Positions 19,992 to 28,372 of a DNA stretch of 64,000 nucleotides are shown piece after piece. The DNA comes from Accumulibacter sp. Its GTDB lineage: Bacteria > Pseudomonadota > Gammaproteobacteria > Burkholderiales > Rhodocyclaceae. The stretch covers positions 1 through 64,000 of the forward strand of contig NZ_JAMTDV010000102.1 of NCBI RefSeq assembly GCF_023806565.1, read 5' to 3'. A program made the translations under genes and the position numbers. The notes beneath the pieces are model-generated. The model saw only the letters and a program-made list of their open reading frames with translations, had not been told where the DNA came from and searched no databases. How positions within the stretch are numbered: the first letter of the stretch is position 1; every line of letters begins with the position of its first letter.

Positions 19992-21527
19992 TCATTTCGG
20001 GCTGACCCAAGCCAGCGGGTCGAGCGGTTTCCCCTGGTGACGAAGCTCAAAGTATAAACCGGATTCCGGATTGCCACCGCTGTTGCCCACCGTGGCGATC
20101 GCCTCACCAGCGCGCACTTCGTCGCCCACCTGTTTGCGCAGCGAGTCGTTGTTGGCGTAGATCGAGAGGTAGCCGTTGCCATGGTCGACGATCAGCAGGT
20201 TGCCGAAACCGCGCATCCATTCGGCAAATACCACGCGGCCAGCGGCGATGCTGCGCACTTCGCTGCCGGTGGCGGCACCGATGAACACCCCTTTCCAGTT
20301 GCCGCCCTCCTGACGCGCAGCGCCGAATCGATTACTGACGGCACCCCGCGTTGGCAAGCGCAATTGCCCCTTCAATCGCGCCAGATTGACCGTGTCGGGT
20401 TGTGCCGGACTCCCGCTGCGTGCCTCCGGGGCCGCGGTCGTTGCCGTGGGCTCTTCAGCGGCGGCCTGCCTGCCCGGTGGCGCCGGTCGGTCAGCGTCGG
20501 CTGGGCCGTGCCGTATCGTGGTCCCTGCCATAGCGCCGGAACGTGGCAATTCGCGTCGCTGCGCTTCCCGGGCCGCGGCCGCGCGCATGGCGATGATCTT
20601 CGACAGGCGATCGACGAGTTCGGTCAGGCGCTTTTCGTCACGCTGCATGTTGCCGATCTCGCGCCGCTGTGTGGCGATCTGCTTCGACAGCTTGTCGAGC
20701 ACGGCCTGGCGCTGTTCGCGCTGGCTCAGCAGTCTCGCGTGTTCCTCCTTCTGCCGTGCCTCGCTGGCCGAAAGTCGCTCGGCCTGCAGTCGGGTTTCGG
20801 CAGCGAGCGCCTGCTTGCGCTGCAAGGTGGACTCGATCTCGCGCAGGATCTGGCCGCGTGCGCGACCGATCGTCTCCAGATAGTACAGGTCGCGGGCCAA
20901 CTGATTGGGGTCGTCGCCGTTGAGGAACAGGCGCAGGGGATCGGGGCTGCCACGCAGGTATTGTCGGTAAAGCAACCTTTCCAGTTGCACCTGCTGCGCG
21001 TTCAGCCGTTGTTCGAGTTCCCGGGACTGTGCCCCCAGTTCCTTGAGTCTTGCCTGCAGCAGGTCGGATTGCGTCGTCAGATCATGCAATTCGCGCTGGG
21101 TGACAGAGATTGCTCGCTCGGCATCCTGCAACTGATCGCTGGCGTCCTTGCGCGAACCTTCCGTATTGGCCATTTCCTTGCGCGTTGCCTCGATCTGCGC
21201 GCGCAGCGATTTCAGGTCGCCCTGCCGTTCGGCGATTTCGCTGGCCGGAGCGGCGCCGACCTCGCGGGCGTTCTGTCTGGCGCTGGCGGCGCAGGCACTT
21301 GCGCCAAGCACGGCGGTCAGCAGCGCAACGCACAGCGAGCGCCAGCGAAGACTTACCGCAATGCGCGACCGGTGAGTTCCGGAGATACTGGCTGCCCACT
21401 GTGCCTGCCTCGCGGAGATCTTCCTGCTGGCGGCGGCGAATCCTATGGTGGCGTGAGGGGGGAAGTTCTTTCTCGTCAATGAGCGGCAGACGCCTTGCTG
21501 AACTTGGGTTACCTGGCGAAGAGGCAA
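19992..21527 (-). CDS. envC: EnvC-like murein hydrolase activator (degenerate M23 domain)
   Basis: Up to 511 aa. After a hydrophobic signal (SLCVALLTAVLGASACAAS) comes a long coiled coil (about 85-320) and a C-terminal LytM/M23 domain (about 400-511). Active M23 enzymes carry zinc-ligand histidines in H-x-x-x-D and H-x-H; here they read KGVFIG, and LYFELRHQG, so the domain is probably catalytically dead, as in E. coli EnvC, which activates amidases AmiA and AmiB during division. Start codon is uncertain: no ATG precedes the signal peptide; TTG at 21527 or TTG at 21479 are the choices. First gene of the envC-ctpA operon, divergent from the ArsR gene. Confidence 0.9.
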   Translation of the reverse strand: MPLRQVTQVQQGVCRSLTRKNFPPHATIGFAAASRKISARQAQWAASISGTHRSRIAVSLRWRSLCVALLTAVLGASACAASARQNAREVGAAPASEIAERQGDLKSLRAQIEATRKEMANTEGSRKDASDQLQDAERAISVTQRELHDLTTQSDLLQARLKELGAQSRELEQRLNAQQVQLERLLYRQYLRGSPDPLRLFLNGDDPNQLARDLYYLETIGRARGQILREIESTLQRKQALAAETRLQAERLSASEARQKEEHARLLSQREQRQAVLDKLSKQIATQRREIGNMQRDEKRLTELVDRLSKIIAMRAAAAREAQRRELPRSGAMAGTTIRHGPADADRPAPPGRQAAAEEPTATTAAPEARSGSPAQPDTVNLARLKGQLRLPTRGAVSNRFGAARQEGGNWKGVFIGAATGSEVRSIAAGRVVFAEWMRGFGNLLIVDHGNGYLSIYANNDSLRKQVGDEVRAGEAIATVGNSGGNPESGLYFELRHQGKPLDPLAWVSPK

Positions 21528-21620
21528 ACACGATCATCGCAGCCTGTCGCGATCTGTCCACGATCGTGACCTGCATCACGCTTTGCGCGTGGAGCGCGCG
21601 ATCTTCCGGCAGTTTTGTTT

Positions 21621-21637
21621 TATAATGGCCAATTATA
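21621..21637 (+). promoter_or_regulatory. promoter with inverted repeat, candidate ArsR-type operator
   Basis: TATAAT (21621-21626) doubles as a -10 box and as the left arm of a perfect 6-5-6 inverted repeat, TATAAT-GGCCA-ATTATA, ending 28 bp before the GTG start of the ArsR gene. It is far more AT-rich than its surroundings. BigR/SqrR-type ArsR repressors bind AT-rich dyads over their own promoters, so autoregulation is plausible. The -35 region is poor. Confidence 0.55.
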
Positions 21638-21665
21638 TGATAAATAAAGAGTCTGGCATACCATC

Positions 21666-21974
21666 GTGCCGATCCAGGCGAGCATCATCGACAAGCAGGA
21701 GCATATCGAGCAGGCGGCACGCGCGCTGAAATCGATATCGCACCCACTGCGCCTCAAGATATTGTGTGTCATCGGTGATCAGGATGCCTGCGTTCAGGAG
21801 ATTGTCGCAGCGGTGGGTACTTCGCAGAGCAACATTTCTCAGCATCTTGCCATCCTGCGCGAGAAGGGAGTGCTGTTCGCACGCAAGGACGCCAACCGGG
21901 TTTACTATCGCGTCGGCGATGCGCGTACGCTGCAGTTGATCGGCATGATGCGCGAGGTTTTCTGTGGTGACTAA
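21666..21974 (+). CDS. ArsR family regulator, SqrR/BigR-like persulfide sensor candidate
   Basis: A 102-aa winged-helix repressor starting with GTG. The HTH is DACVQEIVAAVGTSQSNISQHLAILREKG, with the wing FARKDANRVYYRVGD. The metal box ELCVCDL of ArsR/SmtB is absent. Instead there is C34 (RLKILCVIG) and C100 near the C-terminus (EVFCGD), 66 residues apart, the same spacing as the redox pair C41/C107 of Rhodobacter SqrR and C42/C108 of Xylella BigR. Those proteins release DNA when persulfide links the two cysteines. The next gene is a membrane-anchored rhodanese, a sulfur transferase, consistent with this role. There is also a non-family C42. Confidence 0.85.
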   Translation: MPIQASIIDKQEHIEQAARALKSISHPLRLKILCVIGDQDACVQEIVAAVGTSQSNISQHLAILREKGVLFARKDANRVYYRVGDARTLQLIGMMREVFCGD

Positions 21975-22055
21975 AACGGTGTTGTCCCGCCGACGTTTGT
22001 CGGACCGGCGCGTTCCACCCCGGTCCGCTTGACCGAGTCCGTTACGGAGAATGTA

Positions 22056-22475
22056 TTGGAATTCATACAACAGAACATCCTGCTGGTGGTGGTTGCGGTG
22101 GTGAGTGGCTCGATGCTGCTGGCGCTTTCGGTTCGCCGCCCGGGCCGCGGCAACTCGCTCACACCGACCCAGGCAGCGATGCTGATCAACCGCGAGAACG
22201 CGCAGTTGATCGACATTCGCGAGCCCAACGAGTACGTGGCCGGACACCTGTGCGATGCACGCAATATTCCGGCAGGATCGCTCGCCGAACGTGCCGGCGA
22301 ACTGGAACAGTTCAAGGATCAGCCGGTGATTCTCGTCTGTCAGTCCGGGTCGCGGTCATCAACCGCCTGTTCGACCTTGAACAAACTAGGTTTTTCTCGG
22401 GTGCACTCGCTCGAAGGTGGCACTGCGGCGTGGGTCGAGGCGGGTCTTCCGCTCAAGAAGGGAGCGCGGAGATGA
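22056..22475 (+). CDS. membrane-anchored rhodanese-like sulfurtransferase
   Basis: A 139-aa protein. TTG at 22056 is chosen because GGAG (22046-22049) lies 6 bp upstream and the product begins MEFIQQNILLVVVAVVSGSM as in relatives; TTG at 22029 would add nine residues. A single transmembrane helix (about 7-25) anchors a rhodanese domain (about 36-135) with LIDIREPNEYVAGHLCDARN and the active-site loop CQSGSRS (C95). It transfers sulfane sulfur or handles persulfides at the membrane. The stop overlaps the start of grxC (ATGA). Gene order rhodanese-grxC-secB is common in betaproteobacteria. Confidence 0.9.
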   Translation: MEFIQQNILLVVVAVVSGSMLLALSVRRPGRGNSLTPTQAAMLINRENAQLIDIREPNEYVAGHLCDARNIPAGSLAERAGELEQFKDQPVILVCQSGSRSSTACSTLNKLGFSRVHSLEGGTAAWVEAGLPLKKGARR

Positions 22476-22747
22476 GCGAGACTCCACGTGTACTGATGTA
22501 TGCCACCGCGGTCTGCCCGTTCTGCATCCGGGCCGAGCAGCTGTTGCGCGCTCGCGGAGTGGTCGAGATCGAGAAGGTGCGTATCGACCTCGATCCCGAG
22601 CGCCGTGCCGAAATGCTCCAGAGAACCACCAGACGTACCGTGCCGCAGATCTACATCGGCCAGACCCATGTCGGCGGGTCCGATGAATTGGCTGCACTCG
22701 ATCGTGCCGGCAAGCTCCTGCCACTGCTCGCGGGCGAAGCGGTCTGA
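22472..22747 (+). CDS. grxC: glutaredoxin 3 (GrxC)
   Basis: A 91-aa glutaredoxin. The dithiol active site CPFC is at residues 15-18 (YATAVCPFCIRAEQLL), with the cis-proline region RTVPQIYIGQTHVGGSDEL that binds glutathione. It reduces protein disulfides or glutathione adducts in the cytoplasm. Its start codon overlaps the rhodanese stop, so the two are translationally coupled. A 222-bp gap separates it from secB and no gene is seen in it. Confidence 0.94.
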   Translation: MSETPRVLMYATAVCPFCIRAEQLLRARGVVEIEKVRIDLDPERRAEMLQRTTRRTVPQIYIGQTHVGGSDELAALDRAGKLLPLLAGEAV

Positions 22748-22969
22748 GAGCGGGTGCGGAAATCTTCGCCAGCAGCCCGCGATGTGATGCGCCAGGAAAG
22801 GCGAGCTTGCTTTCCCTGCTGGCGAAAGCGGAAAAATATCAAGTACATGGTTTCGTATTGCGCGAGTCCGCCAGGCCACCGGTCGGCCGCACGCCAGAGT
22901 GACTGGCAAGCTCCGACTAGCACCTCCCAAGTTTCCTAACCCTCTAGAATGCAAAGGTAACAGAAGAAC

Positions 22970-23437
22970 ATGAGCGAACAAGAAAACCCCGTATTTGCGA
23001 TCGAGAAACTCTACATCAAGGATCTGTCGGTCGAAGTGCCCAACGCGCCGCAGATTTTTCTGGAACGTGAGGCTCCCAAGGTCAGCATCCAGTTGCAGAC
23101 CAATGCCCGGGGCATTGGCGAAGGCGTGTACGAGGTTACCTTGACCACTACCGTCACCTCGAAGATCGAGGAGAAGACCGTTTTCCTGGTCGAAGTCGGG
23201 CAAGCCGGCATATTTCGCGTCCAGAACGTTCCCGCCGAGAACATGGAGCCCTTGCTGTCGATTGCTTGCCCCAACATTCTGTTTCCCTACACTCGCGAAG
23301 TTGTATCTGACGCCGTGATCCGTGCGGGTTTTTCGCCGGTGCTGCTGCAGCCGGTCAATTTCGAGGCGCTGTACATGTCTCGTCTGCAGCAACAGGAAGC
23401 TGCCCAGGACGGGGCGGGCGAAGCGGCGATCCAGTAG
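22970..23437 (+). CDS. secB: protein-export chaperone SecB
   Basis: A 155-aa SecB, the cytoplasmic tetrameric chaperone that keeps preproteins unfolded and hands them to SecA. Recognisable segments: FAIEKLYIKDLSVEVPNAP, FLVEVGQAGIFRVQNVP, SIACPNILFPYTREVVSDAVIRAGFSPVLLQPVNFEALY. Length is normal. A TAGAAT box at 22945-22950 could be the -10 of its own promoter. gpsA, which often follows secB, is replaced here by an SH3 protein gene starting 7 bp after the secB stop. Confidence 0.96.
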   Translation: MSEQENPVFAIEKLYIKDLSVEVPNAPQIFLEREAPKVSIQLQTNARGIGEGVYEVTLTTTVTSKIEEKTVFLVEVGQAGIFRVQNVPAENMEPLLSIACPNILFPYTREVVSDAVIRAGFSPVLLQPVNFEALYMSRLQQQEAAQDGAGEAAIQ

Positions 23438-23444
23438 CGAATCG

Positions 23445-23879
23445 ATGAAGCGGCTATTGGCCTTGCTGCTCGCCGGCGGCATCTCCCTGCCGTCGCTGGC
23501 GATCGAGTACCGTAGCGTCAATGTCGCGACGGTACTCTACGACGCGCCATCGCTCAAGGGCAACAAGCTTTTCGTCATCAAGCGGGGAACGCCGGTTGAA
23601 CTGGTGGTGAACCTCGAAGGATGGTCCAAGGTCCGCGACGCCGACGGCGGTTTGGCATGGATCGAGAGCAAGGCTCTGATCAACCGGCGTTCCGTGATCG
23701 TCACCGCGGGCCGTGCGACGGTTCGGCAAGGCGCCGACGAGGCGGCGTCGGTGGTGTTCGAGGCCGAGAAGAATGTTTCTCTGGAGTACATCGAGACGGC
23801 ACCCGGCGGCTGGGTGAAAGTGCGCCATCGCGACGGACAGGTGGGCTTCGTTCGCGCCAACCAGATTTGGGGCCTGTAA
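23445..23879 (+). CDS. secreted tandem SH3-domain protein
   Basis: A 144-aa protein with a signal peptide (MKRLLALLLAGGISLPSLA) and two bacterial SH3-like (SH3b) modules: about 22-80 (RSVNVATVLYDAPSLKGNKLFVIKRGTPV, then GWSKVRDADGGLAWIESKAL) and 85-144 (ATVRQGADEAASVVFEAEKN, then GWVKVRHRDGQVGFVRANQIWG). Such domains bind peptidoglycan or partner proteins in the periplasm. The start at 23445 is chosen for the signal peptide; the frame is open upstream inside secB. It probably belongs to the secB transcript. Confidence 0.87.
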   Translation: MKRLLALLLAGGISLPSLAIEYRSVNVATVLYDAPSLKGNKLFVIKRGTPVELVVNLEGWSKVRDADGGLAWIESKALINRRSVIVTAGRATVRQGADEAASVVFEAEKNVSLEYIETAPGGWVKVRHRDGQVGFVRANQIWGL

Positions 23880-24232
23880 GCTGGCGAGGACCGGGTGCCG
23901 GCTGATGACTGCCGATGACCTTGCCGCCGGTCCGGCATGTCACCCGTCGCCGGAGTTGACACGCAGATCCGGGCGAGCCGGCGGTGACGGCGCTGGCGCA
24001 GCGAATTCGTTCCCGGCATCGATTTCCGTTTTCTCCCTGCACTCGACCGAGAGCTGACCAGGCAGCACCGGCCAGGACGGAGGGCCATCGCTGCTCCCGT
24101 TCCCTCTGCGGTCACAAATCCGAAGTCTCGCAAGGCCATGATGCCGAAGCGTCGTGCGGCGATCGTCGAGGTGTCATGGCACGCAAATTGCTTCCGAAAG
24201 TGTTGCAAAGCGTCAAAGGAGGTAATCAACAA
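23880..24232 (+). other. 353-bp intergenic region with strong ribosome site
   Basis: No gene, RNA or mobile remnant is recognised here. The only clear signal is AAAGGAGGTAA (24215-24225), an almost perfect Shine-Dalgarno sequence 10 bp before the ATG of the following oxidoreductase. It settles that start against in-frame upstream codons at 23984 and 24177. No good -35/-10 pair was found. Confidence 0.6.
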
Positions 24233-25354
24233 ATGACCAGAAGAATGTTTTCTCGTTATTCGCTTGGCGGCCTGTCGCTGCCGAACCGCGTCGTGATGGC
24301 GCCGATGAATCGCAATCGCGCGCTTGAGCCGCAGCTCGCGCCGGCCGCAATGAGTGCCGTCTATTACGCGCAGCGTGCATCCGCCGGCCTGATCATCGGC
24401 GAGGGAACGCCGGTGTCGTTGCAGGCCCGCGGTTGCGCCGGTACCCCCGGAATCTACAACGCCGCGCAGGTGGCCGGGTGGCGATGGGTCACTGATGCAG
24501 TACATCGGCGCGGCGGCCGCATCTTTTTGCAACTCTGGCATGTTGGCCGAGTTGGTCATTGCAGTTTGCGGGCCGACGCTTCGCCGCCTGTTGGGCCAAG
24601 TACCATTGGCTTGCAGAACGATCGGGTGCCGGTGCTCGATGGCAACGGCGAGCCTGTCCTGGTTCGCTGCGATCCGCCGCGTGCGCTGCGCACCGAGGAG
24701 ATCCGGGCGATCGTCGGGGATTTCGCCCGGGCTGCCGGCAATGCGATCGCTGCCGGCTTTGACGGCGTCGAAATCCATGCGGCGAATGGATACCTGTTCG
24801 ATCAGTTTCGCTGCCCGTACCTGAACGACCGGGCTGACGAATACGGCGGTGCGACCCGGAAGCGTTGGCGCTTTCTCCTCGAAACGGTTGCCGCCGTGGC
24901 CCGTGCGGTCGGCAGCGAACGCGTCGGGGTGCGCATCTCGCCACTCGGTACGGCGCACGAAATGCAGCCGGATCCCGCCCCGTTATTCACTTACGGCTAT
25001 CTCGCCTGTCGATTGGACGAGCTGCGAATTGCCTATCTGCACGTCTATGATCAGTCCGGAAGCTGGATCCACGATTCGCAGAGCGACTTGCTGCAGCAGC
25101 TGCGTTCCTGCTATTCCGGCACGATGATTCTCTGCGGCGGTTTCGACGCTGCGCGTGCAGAAGCTGCATTGCGTGCCGACAGCGGCGACCTGATCGCCTT
25201 TGGCAAGCACTTCATTGCCAATCCCGATCTCGTCGAGCGACTGCGCATAGCGGCACCGTTGGCCAGTTGGCACTCGTCCACGATCTACAAGGGCGGTGCC
25301 AACGGCTACATCGACTACCCCACGCTGCAGCAAGAAGCGCTCGGCACGCACTGA
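24233..25354 (+). CDS. Old Yellow Enzyme family FMN oxidoreductase
   Basis: A 373-aa FMN-dependent ene-reductase of the NemA/OYE family. The start follows AAAGGAGGTAA. The FMN and substrate pocket appears in PNRVVMAPMNRNRA, FLQLWHVGRVGH, FDGVEIHAANGYLFDQF (His/Asn pair that binds the substrate carbonyl), ADEYGGATRKRWRFLLE, and the phosphate-binding FGKHFIANPDLVERL. The C-terminus TIYKGGANGYIDYPTL fits the family. Relatives usually read LRDGSN after DQF; here it is RCPYLN, so the loop is unusual. It reduces activated C=C bonds or nitro compounds. Stands alone. Confidence 0.93.
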   Translation: MTRRMFSRYSLGGLSLPNRVVMAPMNRNRALEPQLAPAAMSAVYYAQRASAGLIIGEGTPVSLQARGCAGTPGIYNAAQVAGWRWVTDAVHRRGGRIFLQLWHVGRVGHCSLRADASPPVGPSTIGLQNDRVPVLDGNGEPVLVRCDPPRALRTEEIRAIVGDFARAAGNAIAAGFDGVEIHAANGYLFDQFRCPYLNDRADEYGGATRKRWRFLLETVAAVARAVGSERVGVRISPLGTAHEMQPDPAPLFTYGYLACRLDELRIAYLHVYDQSGSWIHDSQSDLLQQLRSCYSGTMILCGGFDAARAEAALRADSGDLIAFGKHFIANPDLVERLRIAAPLASWHSSTIYKGGANGYIDYPTLQQEALGTH

Positions 25355-25410
25355 GCACCGGATGAGGTCGGTTCGCCGGCAGGTGTCGGACGGCTGCGGA
25401 GGGTCGAGGA

Positions 25411-25887
25411 ATGAAATTCCTCTGTGACGAAATGCTCAAGGGTCTGGCCCGATGGCTACGCATCGCCGGCCATGACGCGGAAATGGAGCCTGACGGTACT
25501 CCGGACCGGCGCCTGATCGAACGTGCGGCGGCAGACGATCGACTGCTGCTGACGCGCGATCGCACGTTGCTGCAGATCCGCGACGCACCGCGAGTGGTCG
25601 TGCTGTTGGCGGGCAACGATATCGAGAGCTGCGTGCGCGAGCTCGACCGAAGACTGCACATCGACTGGCTGCATCGGCCGTTCAGCCGTTGCTCACGCTG
25701 CAACACGCCGTTGGTCGAGGCGGTAGGCGCGCCGGAATTCTCGTGGCCGACGGACATCCGGCAGGCCTACAAATGCGAGGTCTGTGGGCAGTATTACTGG
25801 CAAGGCGGGCACGTGGAGCGTATGCTGCGCCGCCTGCAGCGGTGGCAGCAGTGGTCGGACTCCCGGTCGGACGGGTCCTCACGCTAG
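25411..25887 (+). CDS. Mut7-C RNase-like domain protein
   Basis: A 158-aa protein of the Mut7-C family (PF01927), a PIN-like fold with a zinc ribbon. The N-terminal half starts MKFLCDEMLKGLARWLRIAGHD and continues with DRLLLTRDRTLL, giving the acidic residues of the presumed nuclease site. The C-terminal half has two CxxC pairs (CSRCNTPL and CEVCGQYYW). Bacterial members are uncharacterised; RNase or toxin-like roles are only inferred. It lies 56 bp after the oxidoreductase stop. Confidence 0.88.
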   Translation: MKFLCDEMLKGLARWLRIAGHDAEMEPDGTPDRRLIERAAADDRLLLTRDRTLLQIRDAPRVVVLLAGNDIESCVRELDRRLHIDWLHRPFSRCSRCNTPLVEAVGAPEFSWPTDIRQAYKCEVCGQYYWQGGHVERMLRRLQRWQQWSDSRSDGSSR

Positions 25888-26010
25888 GTTTGCGGTGATG
25901 CCGCGGACGTTCAGCGGCGGCTGCTGCCTGTCGGCACCACGCGACGGTGACCAGATTCCGGCCCAGCGTCGCTTACAATGCGACTTTTCGCTGAAATCCA
26001 GATTTCTTGC

Positions 26011-26835
26011 ATGAACGATCTTGCGGGCCCGCAGGTTGCGATTCTGATTCCGCATTTCCGTACCCTCCAACTCACCCAGCTTTGCTTGCGGTCGCTGCGG
26101 AAGTACACGAACCTTGCACGCATCCAGGTGATCGTGATCGACAATGGTTCGAAGGACGCGTCGACCGATTATCTGCGCCGACTTTCCTGGATCACCCTGA
26201 TCGAGCGCGAGCCCGTTCCGGGCGAGAGCGTTGCCCAGGCACACTCGCGGGCGCTTGATCTGGGTATGACGCGCGTGGTTGCGGCGTACGTGATTTCCAT
26301 GCACACCGACACCGTTGTCATTTCGCCGGGCTGGCTGGATTACCTGCTCGAGCAGATCGGGACGGATCAGCAGGTGGCTGGCGTCGGTAGCTGGAAGCTC
26401 GAATTCAAGCCTTGGTACCGGCGTGCCGCGAAACGACTGGAGTCCACCTGGCTGGCGATGTCAGCCACTTGCCGTAAACGCTTGGGGCAACAGGGAGCGG
26501 GCGGTTCCGACGACAAGGCCAGATACCTTCGCAGCCACTGCGCCTTGTACCGGAGCGATCTGCTGCGACGCCTCGCGTTGAGTTTCGATGAAGACGAAGT
26601 CGCCGGAAAGGTTCTGCATGAGAAGCTCGTGCAGCAGGGTTTCACGATGAAATTCCTCGACATTCATGGCTTGGCGAGGCACGTGCGCCACATCAACCAC
26701 GCCACGATGGTCCTGAACCCCGGTATTGCCGGTCGCAAGACGGGATCGGAGGCAGAGAGACGGCGCGTGCGCCGTGAGCTGGAAAGGCTGGATTATCGAA
26801 ACATCCTGCAGGACGCGAGTCTCGACGACGTCTGA
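26011..26835 (+). CDS. glycosyltransferase family 2
   Basis: A 274-aa GT-A fold transferase. The ATG at 26011 (MNDLAGPQVAILIPHF) is preferred over an in-frame ATG at 25978. Nucleotide-sugar binding is seen in VIVIDNGSKDASTDYLRRL and the metal-binding DxD position reads HTDTVVI (near 105). Following segments (SHCALYRSDLLRRLAL, HIHGLARHVRHINHATMVLNP) resemble family 2 enzymes that modify cell-surface polysaccharides; KFLDIHGLARHVRH is notable. No membrane helix. Converges with the GT39-type gene; the 75-bp gap has no obvious terminator. Confidence 0.85.
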   Translation: MNDLAGPQVAILIPHFRTLQLTQLCLRSLRKYTNLARIQVIVIDNGSKDASTDYLRRLSWITLIEREPVPGESVAQAHSRALDLGMTRVVAAYVISMHTDTVVISPGWLDYLLEQIGTDQQVAGVGSWKLEFKPWYRRAAKRLESTWLAMSATCRKRLGQQGAGGSDDKARYLRSHCALYRSDLLRRLALSFDEDEVAGKVLHEKLVQQGFTMKFLDIHGLARHVRHINHATMVLNPGIAGRKTGSEAERRRVRRELERLDYRNILQDASLDDV

Positions 26836-26910
26836 TCGGCAGCAGCTGCGAAGCCGAGTTTGGCCGGTCACGCCATTGGCGGGCCGTGAAGAAGCCGGGT
26901 GCACGCAGCG

Positions 26911-28353
26911 TCAGTCGCCGATGATCAGCACTGTCTCGCCCTTGCGATTGGCAAACCGAATCAGGACCCGCTTGCCTTGCTCGGCGAGCCAGTGCTCGAG
27001 CAGAGGGTCATCCTTCCTCGCCGCGATCACGAAGTAGCGAATCCTCTGCAAGAACTCCGGCGGTGCAGCGACCAGATCCTCGCGCGTTGGCATCATGGGA
27101 TAACCTCTGCCGGCGTAATAGGCGATCCGGGAATCGTCATAATAGATGAAGTCCGAAGGCTGCGTATTCTGCGATAGCCAGGCACTCGCTTCGAGATAAT
27201 GAGTTTTCCTGGCAGCCAGCGAAACGACGTTGGTGAGCATGACGATCGCCGCCAGCACGACGAACGGCTTTGTCCAACGCGGAAAGCGTTTGACCGAGAC
27301 GAGCAGCGCCATGGCAAACAGCGGAATGGCCAGCAGATTCAGGAAGCCGGCATAGCGACCATTGACGAAACCCTGTTGCACCAGAAAGAGGAGCAGGATA
27401 CAGAAATAAAGCAGCCATGCGACGGCGAGCGGCCGCAGTTTCCGCCAGTAGTCGCCGACAGCAGACCAGCTGGCAGGGTTGAGGAAGAGCAGGGCAAAAG
27501 GCCCGCTGACGGCGAAGAACTTCGCCAGCACGGAGAAAAGCAAGCCGAAGAAAACGATCCGGCGGGCGTCGTCCGCTGCGTGTTTCTGCAGCGCTACTTC
27601 GGCAAAGCCCCTGGCGATGACGTCGAATCTCTGCAGCACCGCCTGCGGGCCAAGCAGTGACCAGTAGTAGGTGACGCGAGCCTCACCGGCAAGTCCCGAC
27701 AGCGCGAGCACAGGCACCGCGGCAAGCGGCACTGCGATGAGCTGCACCAGCCCCAGCCAGCCGCGGCGCGTATTCAGTTCCGGTAGCAGGCAGAGAACGA
27801 AGACAGGCACCAGGAAAACCGCTTCCAAACGAAACAGTGCCGCCAGCACGATGGCAAGCTGAATCAGGCCGGCACGCCACCACCCTCGCTGCTCGAACCA
27901 CTGCAGCGCCAGCCACAGTGCCAGGACGCAAAAGAACCAGAAACCGTATTCTCTGAGAATGTCGTCGCGCAACTGGTTGAAAGCGGGAATCGACAGGACG
28001 ACCAGACAAGCCCAGTAGCCGCTGCCCGCAACGTAGCGCTGGCAGATCGATACCAGCAAGGCGCTGGTCCCGGCCATGAACAGAACACACCACAGGTAGG
28101 CTGCGGTTTCGAAGGGTAATCGGAGCAGGCTGTGCGTTCCGGCGATCAACAACGAGAACCACGGCCAGTCGAATTGGGCCTGTGCCGCTCCTGGCCCCAA
28201 TTCCACTACTTGCCGTGCAATGTGCAGGTAGAGTGCGGCGTCCCGGTTCACGATCACCGTCCCGGAGATCGCCACCAGGTGCAACAGCAGGCTCCCCACG
28301 AAGGCAAGCGTCACCGGCGGAATGCGCAACAGTCGCCGAATCCGGTCAATCAC
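26911..28353 (-). CDS. polytopic ArnT/GT39-like glycosyltransferase
   Basis: A 480-aa integral membrane protein with about 11-12 hydrophobic helices. The first periplasmic loop carries NRDAALYLHIARQVVE, which matches the acidic catalytic position (D-x-A-x-Y) of GT39/PMT-type enzymes such as ArnT, which use lipid-linked sugar donors. The C-terminal soluble part (DFIYYDDSRIAYYAGRGYP) is typical of the group. Only the first half is clearly conserved. It lies in a cell-surface glycan cluster with two family 2 transferases, so it may decorate lipid A, a glycolipid or a glycoprotein. Confidence 0.82.
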   Translation of the reverse strand: MIDRIRRLLRIPPVTLAFVGSLLLHLVAISGTVIVNRDAALYLHIARQVVELGPGAAQAQFDWPWFSLLIAGTHSLLRLPFETAAYLWCVLFMAGTSALLVSICQRYVAGSGYWACLVVLSIPAFNQLRDDILREYGFWFFCVLALWLALQWFEQRGWWRAGLIQLAIVLAALFRLEAVFLVPVFVLCLLPELNTRRGWLGLVQLIAVPLAAVPVLALSGLAGEARVTYYWSLLGPQAVLQRFDVIARGFAEVALQKHAADDARRIVFFGLLFSVLAKFFAVSGPFALLFLNPASWSAVGDYWRKLRPLAVAWLLYFCILLLFLVQQGFVNGRYAGFLNLLAIPLFAMALLVSVKRFPRWTKPFVVLAAIVMLTNVVSLAARKTHYLEASAWLSQNTQPSDFIYYDDSRIAYYAGRGYPMMPTREDLVAAPPEFLQRIRYFVIAARKDDPLLEHWLAEQGKRVLIRFANRKGETVLIIGD

Positions 28354-28372
28354 CAGGAACCTCCAGAACGAA

